Assembly (NCBI GenBank): GCA_021817305.1
Contig: JAKAVL010000033.1
Coordinates: 1 to 34,484, forward strand
Source of the DNA: Microcaldota archaeon
GTDB lineage: Archaea > Micrarchaeota > Micrarchaeia > Micrarchaeales > CABMGC01
DNA: 34,484 nt
Direction: 5' to 3'
The translations under genes and the position numbers were made by a program. The notes under the pieces are model-generated. The model saw nothing but the letters and a program-made list of their open reading frames with translations. It did no database searches and was not told where the DNA came from. Below are positions 27,080-34,484 of the stretch, piece by piece. Position 1 is the first letter of the stretch. Each line of letters begins with the position of its first letter.

Positions 27080-29149
27080 TCAGAGGTCCTCCTCCTTCTT
27101 TACCATCTTTATGAGCCCGGGCTTCGGGCTGTAGACCTCCCCGGAGTGCTCCAGCTCTATGATGTATTTTGTTGTAGTGGCGCGGTCTATGCCCTGCTTC
27201 TCTGCCTCCTCGAGGATGCGCACCATCTTCGCGCTGCCCTCGTCCTTCTCCAGGGACTTTATGACCGAGACTATGCTGTTCATCTTGTTTATCTTCTCGC
27301 GCGGCAATCCGGTCATCAGCGCATCGATGTCGCGCCTTCCCCCTCTGTCGACTGCCAGGGTGTTGAGCATGTACTCGAACAGCGCTATGGCGAGCTCTGA
27401 GTCCTTCTGCGTTACTGTGTCGGCAAGCCTTGACTTCGCACTCGCCTCTGCCAGGCGCACCAGGCCCTCTATCTGCCTTGGGGTCATGGGCACCGCGCCG
27501 CTCTTTACCCCTATCTTCCTCAGCTCGACGTAATAGTCCTGTATCTTCTGGCTTGCCTCCTGCGTAAGCCTGGGCTTGACGTTCTTGCGCGCATATGCTA
27601 TGTACTTGCGCAGCAGTCCGGAATCCAGCGGCGGCTTTTCTACCTGCTCGCGCAGCTCAATCTCCGCGAGCTGCGCGCCGGCGGCCTCGTGCTGCACTAG
27701 TATGTGCCTGGCTATCTGCTTGTCGAGCTCTTCGTCAAGGATGTCCTTTATCGGGAATATGAGGTCGAATCTCGAAAGTAGCGCCGGGGATATGTCGAAC
27801 TGCTCGGCAGGATAGGAATTCGGGTCGAAGCGCCCGAACTTCGGGTTTGCTGCTGCGAGAACCGATGCCTTGGCATTGAACCTTGCAACGATACCGGCCT
27901 TTGCAACGCTTATGGTCTGCGACTCCAGCGCCTCGAGGAGCGCCGACTTGTCGTCGTCACTCACTTTTGAGAATTCATCGATACATACGATTCCGCCGGA
28001 TCCCAGAACGAGCGCGCCGGCCTTTAGCGTCCATCCCCCTTCGGAGAACTCGTCGCGCTCCGCTGCCGCGGTGAGCCCTGCGCCGCTCGTCGACTTTCCG
28101 CTGACGTAGATTCCCTTCGGCACTATCTCTGCGACTGCCTGCAGGAGCCTTGTCTTTGCGCTTCCGGGATCCCCTATGAGCAGCATGTGGACGTCGCTGC
28201 GTATCCTTCCGCCGTCGATAAGCCTTTTATCGGGCGTGCCGCCGAAAAGCTGCAGAGCCAGCGCCTTCTTTATCTCGCCGTGCCCGTATATGCTTGGCGA
28301 TATGGACATCGCTATCTTGTTGAATATCTCGGGGTCCCTTGACAGCTCCACTATGGACCTCTGCTCGTCCTGGCTTATCTCGAGCTCGGCGAACTCCTTC
28401 TGCTTGGACTTTATCGATACGGCATCGAAGAACATCGTGAATATCAGCTTGTCCTCCTTGCCCTTCGACGTGCGCCTGGGCTTTATGCGCAGTATTCCGG
28501 TTATGTCTATCCTGTCCCCTGGTATCACGCTGTTGACAAGATCGTCCTCCAGCCAGACCTCCAGATGCCACGTTGGAGTGCTTCCGCGCAGCCTTTCGAG
28601 AGGGTCCTGGACGGCTATGCGCTGCAGGTTGGTGAACCTTGACTCCGCATTGTCCTGCTTGAGCGCCCTGCGCTTGCACTGCGGGCATACGTCGATGGTG
28701 CTGTCCCGGTCTATCTTGAGCTTCAGCACCGTGCCGCAGAACAGGCACCTGAACACCCCCATGTTCACCCTTGGGGTTATCTCCGACCTTTTCACCACAA
28801 GCGAGTCTAGCGTAAGCATCTTGCCTATGTACTCGGAGCCTACATCCTGTATCAAGGGCATGTGCGTCTCTATTCCAAAGAAGCGCACGTATACCGGCTC
28901 GAGGGCGTTGGGATTTGGATTGAGCTTGAGCAGTGCTGCATTTGCAATTGGAAGTATGGTGTCTGGACCCTCTATCAGCTGGTCTGCTATCTCTGCATCG
29001 AAGCGCTCGAGGTTCTTTATGTCTACCGCAAGGCCCCTTTCCTTGGGGTATTTTATGTACATGTCCTTTATTTGCTCTGAGTAGTAGGAATTGAGGAACT
29101 CGAGGAGCCTGTCCGTGAGCACATTGCTCGCTATCTCATCCATGCGCAC
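27080..29149 (-). CDS. mcm: Replicative DNA helicase MCM
   Basis: LLIGDPGSAKTRLLQ, GIVCIDEFSKVSDDDKSALLEALESQTISVAKAGI, LLSRFDLIF; N-terminal zinc-binding CLFCGT/CPQCKR. Confidence 0.97.
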   Translation of the reverse strand: MRMDEIASNVLTDRLLEFLNSYYSEQIKDMYIKYPKERGLAVDIKNLERFDAEIADQLIEGPDTILPIANAALLKLNPNPNALEPVYVRFFGIETHMPLIQDVGSEYIGKMLTLDSLVVKRSEITPRVNMGVFRCLFCGTVLKLKIDRDSTIDVCPQCKRRALKQDNAESRFTNLQRIAVQDPLERLRGSTPTWHLEVWLEDDLVNSVIPGDRIDITGILRIKPRRTSKGKEDKLIFTMFFDAVSIKSKQKEFAELEISQDEQRSIVELSRDPEIFNKIAMSISPSIYGHGEIKKALALQLFGGTPDKRLIDGGRIRSDVHMLLIGDPGSAKTRLLQAVAEIVPKGIYVSGKSTSGAGLTAAAERDEFSEGGWTLKAGALVLGSGGIVCIDEFSKVSDDDKSALLEALESQTISVAKAGIVARFNAKASVLAAANPKFGRFDPNSYPAEQFDISPALLSRFDLIFPIKDILDEELDKQIARHILVQHEAAGAQLAEIELREQVEKPPLDSGLLRKYIAYARKNVKPRLTQEASQKIQDYYVELRKIGVKSGAVPMTPRQIEGLVRLAEASAKSRLADTVTQKDSELAIALFEYMLNTLAVDRGGRRDIDALMTGLPREKINKMNSIVSVIKSLEKDEGSAKMVRILEEAEKQGIDRATTTKYIIELEHSGEVYSPKPGLIKMVKKEEDL

Positions 29150-29227
29150 CTACCACAGCAGAGTATTGCGTAGAAAAGGAATAAAAGACTGCATAGCAAA
29201 AGGTTATAGCGATAGTTAGGTGCTTAT

Positions 29228-30706
29228 TTGGCAAAGTTCTACATAACGACCCCGATATACTACGTCAACGACAAACCTCACATAGGCCATACCTACACGA
29301 CTACCATGGCAGACATATTCGCGAGGTGGCACCGGCTGCTGGGCGATGACGTCTTCTTTCTCACAGGCACGGATGAGCACGGAGAGAAGGTGCAAAAGGC
29401 TGCGGAGAAGCAGGGACTGGGCCCGGAGGAGTTCGTTGACGCCATGGCGGCCCAGTTCATGGAGAGGTGGAAGGGCTTCGGCATAACCAACGACGTTTTC
29501 ATGAGGACTACTGACCCGCAGCACGAGAGAACGGTGAAGGATTTCATTAAGAAGATCTACGACGCGGGAGACATATACAAGGGGGAGTACGAGGGGTGGT
29601 ACTGCACGCCTGACGAGACATTCGTAACAGAGCTGCAGCTCAAGGATGGAAAATGCCCTTACTGCGGCAGGGAGGTGAGGAAGGTGAAGGAGGAGAGCTA
29701 CTTCTTCAGGCTTGGCAAGTACCAGCAAATGCTGCTGGACCTGTACGACAGGAATCCAGACTTCCTGTCTCCGAGGTTCAGGGCCATGGAAACGATAAAC
29801 AGGGTAAAGGAGGGCCTGAACGACCTGAGCATAACAAGGAAGAGTGTGAAGTGGGGCATAGAGTTCGAGCAGGACAAGGGCAATGTGCTTTACGTCTGGC
29901 TCGACGCGCTTATAAATTATCTCAGCGCATTGAAGTGGCCTGATGGCACGTTCGAGGACTTCTGGCCTGCTGATGTACACGTAGTTGGCAAGGACATCGC
30001 ATGGTTCCATGCGGTTATCTGGCCGGCGCTGCTGATGTCTGCCGGCATAGAGCCTCCGAAGAAGGTATTTTCGCACGGATGGTGGACTATCGAGGGCAGG
30101 AAGATGGGGAAATCCCTCGGGAATGCAGTGGATCCTGTCGATATAACCAGAAAGTACGGCGTAGACGCGCTGAGGTATTACTTTGTGAGGGAGATGCCGT
30201 TCGGCGAGGACGGCGACTTCTCTGAAGGCAAGCTCATAGCCAGGATAAACGGAGAGCTTGTCGACGATCTGGGCAACCTTGTTTATAGGAGCCTCACGCT
30301 TGCGGAACGGTTCGGAGGGAATATAACGGGCACGCCGGAACTCGACAGGGGCCTTGACATAGAGAATATAAAGGGGCTGATGCAGAAGCTCGACACGTTC
30401 AACGCCATAGAAGCCATATGGGAGCAGGTGCGCAGGACCAACAGATACATAAACGAGAAGCAGGCGTGGAAACTGTCAGGCGAGCAGCTCGGCAACGTGA
30501 TCTACAACCTTCTTGAATCGATACGCGTAATATCCATTCTGCTTAGCCCGTTCATGCCCGAAACTTCTGAAAAGATACGCGTGCAGCTGGGGGTGGAGAA
30601 GCAGGGATTGAATCACTGCGGATTCGGGGAGTTCAGGGGCAAAGTGAGCAAGCAGGGCCACCTTTTCGAGAAGTTCAGCAGAGAGAAACATTCTGAAAAC
30701 CCCTGA
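29228..30706 (+). CDS. metG: Methionyl-tRNA synthetase (catalytic part, lacks C-terminal tRNA-binding domain); TTG start
   Basis: KFYITTPIYYVNDKPHIGHTYTTTMADIFARW; TGTDEHG; GRKMGKSLGNAVDP; CPYCG. Confidence 0.95.
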   Translation: MAKFYITTPIYYVNDKPHIGHTYTTTMADIFARWHRLLGDDVFFLTGTDEHGEKVQKAAEKQGLGPEEFVDAMAAQFMERWKGFGITNDVFMRTTDPQHERTVKDFIKKIYDAGDIYKGEYEGWYCTPDETFVTELQLKDGKCPYCGREVRKVKEESYFFRLGKYQQMLLDLYDRNPDFLSPRFRAMETINRVKEGLNDLSITRKSVKWGIEFEQDKGNVLYVWLDALINYLSALKWPDGTFEDFWPADVHVVGKDIAWFHAVIWPALLMSAGIEPPKKVFSHGWWTIEGRKMGKSLGNAVDPVDITRKYGVDALRYYFVREMPFGEDGDFSEGKLIARINGELVDDLGNLVYRSLTLAERFGGNITGTPELDRGLDIENIKGLMQKLDTFNAIEAIWEQVRRTNRYINEKQAWKLSGEQLGNVIYNLLESIRVISILLSPFMPETSEKIRVQLGVEKQGLNHCGFGEFRGKVSKQGHLFEKFSREKHSENP

Positions 30707-30726
30707 AGGAGAACTGGAGGCCGGTG

Positions 30727-31062
30727 CTATAACGCAGATGATTTCGGGAATCTGCGGTGCCGCACCAGCGCTTTCGCGGCAACCAGCACGACAAGCGCGG
30801 CTACAAACCACACGACAATGTCAGCTGCTAGGCCGGGAATGTAAAGCGAGATGAGCGTGCCGGCACATCCGTCAGAAGAAAGCGACATCCAGCTGTACGG
30901 AAAGCCGTAGTTGCCGATGAAATAAGGCGTTGACGGTATGACCATGCATGCCGAGCTGCTTTGGTACCTTGAGACTGCGCCGATGGCCGTAGCAAGCGTT
31001 ATCGCTACTCCGATAATCAAGGAGGCACACAACAGAAGTGAGAGAGGCGTTAGCTTTTCCAT
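30727..31062 (-). CDS. Small membrane protein, unknown
   Basis: 111-aa ORF with N- and C-terminal TM segments; overlaps the lemA-like 3' end. Confidence 0.45.
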   Translation of the reverse strand: MEKLTPLSLLLCASLIIGVAITLATAIGAVSRYQSSSACMVIPSTPYFIGNYGFPYSWMSLSSDGCAGTLISLYIPGLAADIVVWFVAALVVLVAAKALVRHRRFPKSSAL

Positions 31063-31613
31063 TGAACCGGCGCCTTGGCATCTGGGCTTGCGCTGAAAAA
31101 CGGCAGTTGCCTGTATCCCAGGATGCCGCTCAGCGCATTATATGGTATGACCTGTATCTTTATGTTGAACTCGTTCACACTGTCGTTGTAGAACTCGCGC
31201 CTGTCCGCTATCTCGTCCTCAATCTCGACTATGCTGTTCTGCAGCTGCATGAAGTTGTTGCTTGCCTTGAGGTCCGGATAGTTTTCCACATTAGCGAAGA
31301 GAGTTTTGAGCGCCCGGGTTATCTGGTTTGACGTTTTGATCTTGTCATTCACGCTATCATCCTGCACGTTCGCCCAGGAGGTGCGCATGCGCGTCAGCTG
31401 GGCCAGAACCGTTCTCTCGTACTTTGCATAACCCTTTACTACGTCAACAAGCGAGCCTATCAGGTCGTGCCTCTTCTGCAGTAGCACGTCTATGTTAGCC
31501 CAGGCCTTGTTCACATTGTTCCGGAGCATTATAAGGGTGTTGAATATTATCACGACAAGGCCGAGCACTACCACGGCGATTACCCCGATTATGATTTCGA
31601 GCAGGATGCCCAT
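31050..31613 (-). CDS. lemA: LemA family protein
   Basis: N-terminal TM then YNTLIMLRNNV-like FNTLIMLRNNVNKAWANIDVLLQKRHDLIGSLVDVVKGYAKYE; YPDLKASNNFMQLQNSIVEIEDEIADRREFYNDSVNEFNIKIQVIP. Confidence 0.92.
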   Translation of the reverse strand: MGILLEIIIGVIAVVVLGLVVIIFNTLIMLRNNVNKAWANIDVLLQKRHDLIGSLVDVVKGYAKYERTVLAQLTRMRTSWANVQDDSVNDKIKTSNQITRALKTLFANVENYPDLKASNNFMQLQNSIVEIEDEIADRREFYNDSVNEFNIKIQVIPYNALSGILGYRQLPFFSASPDAKAPVQWKS

Positions 31614-31668
31614 GCGATCACATTGATTGTTTTATACTGCTGCACATCGGTTATTATAAATGCTTGGG

Positions 31669-33045
31669 TTATGGCTCGATATACACTTGGAATGACTCCT
31701 CAGATGAACCGCCTTGCCAGGATTCACGCACCTCCACTGTGCAGGACCCTGACGCGCCAGGTTTTACGTTTACATCATATGTTAGCAGATATTGCTCCGG
31801 TGAGAGGACCATAGGATATTGGCCATTGAACATATTGGTCACGTTCAAGAGACTGCAGGCACTGACATTGATATTAGAGACACTGACTGTTTGGCTGCTG
31901 CTCAGATAAAAACTTATTGTTCCGCTTCCGCCGTATACAGTTGATTCTATCGGCATTATCTGAAATTGGGGGTTTGCCATAGCAGATGATTGTAAATTCA
32001 GATGCGGCACGCCGGCAATAAACAAGTACAGTGAGACTATCGCCAGAAGTATTCCAAGCCCTAAGGACAGGAAGGCTGCTTTTTTCTCGGATTTTTGGAC
32101 TCCGCTTCTGGATTCCTTGGTTACATCCAGGATTTTGCTGTTCCTTCCTACGGACATCACCTTTACTGGAAGGCCGTCGAAGCTCTTGCTTATGCCAGTG
32201 ACGGTACCCATCGCAAAATAACTATTGTCCACAGGCATTACGAGTTCGGATATCGCGAGCCTGTTGCCTTTGAATACGGCAATGTCATCTGGCTTTTTAT
32301 CTGATGTGCTGAAGTTAAATTTTCCGAAATCTATTTTTGGCGGGCTTGATTTTAGGTACTGTATGAAGTCTTTGCCTTCCTGCGTTCCGGTTCTGACTGA
32401 TTCGTTTTTCTTGTTAAGTATGTAATATCTTTTTCCTGTAAGGATGTCTGCAACGCTGGCATTTTTGAGGTCTATGGCAAGGTAACCTGTGCCGTCGGTC
32501 ATAAGCAATGGAAGCGCATCTCCATAAGAACACATGCCTGCCCAGTAGGTTCCGCTTCTTCTGCGCAGCTCCTGCTCAAGCCTTAGCTGGTACATGAGGC
32601 ACTGAGTTGATGATGCAGCTGCTTTTATTGATGATCCGCTTTCAGATATGAAATGCCCCTGTATCTCGTTCAGGCCATTTGCTGCTGACCTAATCTTTGC
32701 GAGCGGAATTGCTTCCGTGTCCTCAAGCATGGAGAATTCGTACCATCCGATTGCTATGAATACTACTCCAAAAACGAGAAGTGATGGGATTAGCAGAACC
32801 GAGGAATAGGAGTCTGCTATGATGACCCTTGATTCTATGTATATGACTATTATAAATGCTATCAGCACCAAGTAGAAGGGCCCGGTAAGGCCTCTACCTT
32901 TTGCGCGCGTTTGATAGTTCTGGAGTAAGAAACTGCTCTGCGCCTTAGTGAGTGCCTGCTTCATGTCAGGGGATTTGAAGATGCCTGCCATTGATAAAAT
33001 CAAAATCCCTGAGCTGTCTTGCAGATTGGAAGTTGGCGTACCCAT
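31669..33045 (-). CDS. Membrane protein with GIDE/MULAN (BAM)-like domain and C-terminal extracytoplasmic extension
   Basis: IRSAANGLNEIQGHFISESG...SSTQCLMYQLRLEQELRRRSGTYWA...PLLMTDGTGYLAIDLKNASV pattern; flanking TM segments; adjacent to LemA. Confidence 0.5.
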   Translation of the reverse strand: MGTPTSNLQDSSGILILSMAGIFKSPDMKQALTKAQSSFLLQNYQTRAKGRGLTGPFYLVLIAFIIVIYIESRVIIADSYSSVLLIPSLLVFGVVFIAIGWYEFSMLEDTEAIPLAKIRSAANGLNEIQGHFISESGSSIKAAASSTQCLMYQLRLEQELRRRSGTYWAGMCSYGDALPLLMTDGTGYLAIDLKNASVADILTGKRYYILNKKNESVRTGTQEGKDFIQYLKSSPPKIDFGKFNFSTSDKKPDDIAVFKGNRLAISELVMPVDNSYFAMGTVTGISKSFDGLPVKVMSVGRNSKILDVTKESRSGVQKSEKKAAFLSLGLGILLAIVSLYLFIAGVPHLNLQSSAMANPQFQIMPIESTVYGGSGTISFYLSSSQTVSVSNINVSACSLLNVTNMFNGQYPMVLSPEQYLLTYDVNVKPGASGSCTVEVRESWQGGSSEESFQVYIEP

Positions 33046-33056
33046 TTAATCATTCG

Positions 33057-33914
33057 TTACGCAGTCCGCAGCGCGGAGCCCGTTGCCTTGTACCCCGTCC
33101 ACTGCGCTATCAGAATTAGTATTGCAGAGACTATGTATATCACATACGCGGCTATGTTGATTAGTATTCCTGATCCGCCACCCGAAGTGAGCACGCCTGA
33201 TGCATTGAGCGATGACAATAGAGAGGTGCTGGCGAACAGGCTCATTATGCCTCCTGCAAAGGCGACAACTATTCCTATTATAAGTAATGTTGAGGAGGTG
33301 TTGAGGCCGTTCTGCGACATATCCCGACCGAGAAGCCTGTACATTTCACGCAGCTTCCAAACGAACAGAAACTCAAGTATCATGAAGATAATTGCGAACA
33401 ATGCCATTACTCCAGAAAATGCGCTTACGCTTACCGCACCCGTCCCGGAAAACGACGTAGACTCCAGTATCGGTATATTGCCGAGAGCCACGATTACGTA
33501 GATTACGCCAATTACTGCAGTTATTATAACAAGGTACTTTAACCATTTTGATATTGACGCATAGGCAGGCGCAGAGGGCATGCTGCTCCTTCTTACGTCG
33601 CGTATTCCGAATGTCAGTGATAGCATGGCGTACACCGCAAATACAAACATTGATATCATCATCACAAGCAGAAGCACGCCCAAGCCAGCCAATGCGATAC
33701 TCATTGACGATGCCATGAGAAGATTGCTCAGCGCTGATGACACAGTAAATAGAATGCCTACTATAATCAGGTCCAGGATTATGGCCAGCAGTACTGTAAT
33801 GGATGAATAAAGAAAGAACTTGTTGAGGCTCCTTATGCCCTCCATTGCAAGCAGGTTTATCTTTATACCTGCGCTTCTTGAAGCGCTGTCGGCAGACGCC
33901 TTTGACAATGCCAT
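33057..33914 (-). CDS. Multi-pass membrane protein, unknown (DUF996-like organisation)
   Basis: 285-aa ORF with about 6 hydrophobic segments. Confidence 0.5.
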   Translation of the reverse strand: MALSKASADSASRSAGIKINLLAMEGIRSLNKFFLYSSITVLLAIILDLIIVGILFTVSSALSNLLMASSMSIALAGLGVLLLVMMISMFVFAVYAMLSLTFGIRDVRRSSMPSAPAYASISKWLKYLVIITAVIGVIYVIVALGNIPILESTSFSGTGAVSVSAFSGVMALFAIIFMILEFLFVWKLREMYRLLGRDMSQNGLNTSSTLLIIGIVVAFAGGIMSLFASTSLLSSLNASGVLTSGGGSGILINIAAYVIYIVSAILILIAQWTGYKATGSALRTA

Positions 33915-34047
33915 AGTTTCACCGAAATAACTATGAAATGTGCATCCTTTTATAGGTTTCTGGGATTTTGGTTGCTTCAGAGGCCGAGTTCCGACTTGTG
34001 AAGTGCATTTATAACATAAGTGGTAATCTTCGAGTGTATGCTGTACT

Positions 34048-34373
34048 AGGGGCTTAAGCTGACGTTCGATGACTTCATAAAATGCCTGGGCTTTCCGGAA
34101 TTAGTGGACATCAGGGAAAAGGATGCAATAAAGAAGTATGTGAATGAGGGTGTGATAGAAAAGGTGATTTACAGGGACATACCGGAGCTGCTGCCCATAA
34201 AAGATGTTGCGGTACTTGCTTCGGTATACAAAATAATCGCGGATGAACCGGGGCAGCTCATCGAACTGCAGAGCCTGGCGAGCGGCCTTAGTATATCGCG
34301 GCAGACGCTTTCCACTTATCTGACTTATTTGGAGGATGCATTCCTCGTAAGAAAGCTTTACAAGAAGTCATAG
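34048..34373 (+). pseudogene. Truncated AAA ATPase/DUF4143 fragment
   Basis: LTFDDFIKCLGFPELVDIREKDAIKKYVNEGVIEKVIYRDIPELLPIKDVAVLASVYKIIADEPGQLIELQSLASGLSISRQTLSTYLTYLEDAFLVRKLYKKS resembles the middle of DUF4143 ATPases. No Walker region, in-frame TAG just upstream, ends early. Confidence 0.65.
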
Positions 34374-34380
34374 CAGAAAG

Positions 34381-34401
34381 CCCACGATTTTCAATCGTGG
34401 G
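34381..34401. mobile_element. Hairpin resembling an IS200/IS605-type tnpB element end (relic or adjacent element)
   Basis: CCCACGATT TTC AATCGTGGG perfect 9-bp inverted repeat followed by ATGAATGCGAAGG, the style of tnpB-associated ends; immediately 3' of the broken ATPase gene. Confidence 0.4.
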
Positions 34402-34484
34402 ATGAATGCGAAGGGCATGGATTTATAATTGTAATCAGGTATATCATATGGCAGTGAAGTAAATGAAATTAACCCAGGTTGTAA

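Noticed and set aside
28176-29084. 302-aa plus-strand ORF antisense to mcm
   Set aside because: Shadow ORF of the MCM gene; no recognisable motif.
1-34484. CRISPR array or cas genes
   Set aside because: No regularly spaced repeats and no Cas-like ORFs found by eye on either strand.

Overview
The window looks like a compact archaeal chromosome segment. It carries archaeal Rpo3, Rpo10, L18e, L13, S9 and S2, MCM, Lsm, a presenilin-type protease and class III-signal pilin genes. Several genes are more bacterial in type: ThyA/DHFR, DnaK/DnaJ/GrpE, MetRS, LemA and a lysozyme-like protein. A DPANN/Micrarchaeota-like origin is an inference, not demonstrated.

Main content: (1) a ribosomal/RNA polymerase operon interleaved with tRNA genes; (2) three intron-containing tRNAs: tRNA-Leu(GAG) with a 16-nt intron at 37/38, and tRNA-Pro and tRNA-Ala(GGC), each interrupted inside the T-loop (about position 59/60) by 22-nt and 37-nt introns with bulge-helix-bulge geometry; (3) an HTH-GrpE-DnaK-DnaJ heat-shock cluster; (4) thyA-folA and glyA; (5) a Tat-like exported lysozyme/transglycosylase-fold protein; (6) a CtaB-like prenyltransferase next to two uncharacterised membrane proteins; (7) presenilin-like protease, MCM and MetRS genes; (8) a LemA plus GIDE/BAM-like membrane cluster; (9) a broken AAA ATPase followed by an IS605/TnpB-end-like hairpin at the right edge.

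The most interesting non-coding signals are the T-loop tRNA introns, odd anticodon-loop nucleotides (C33 in tRNA-Leu, A34 in tRNA-Pro), a candidate structured RNA at about 4677-4838 built of nested helices, and a diverged repeat flanking the AAA ATPase gene. All calls were made by eye from the sequence; no searches were run.
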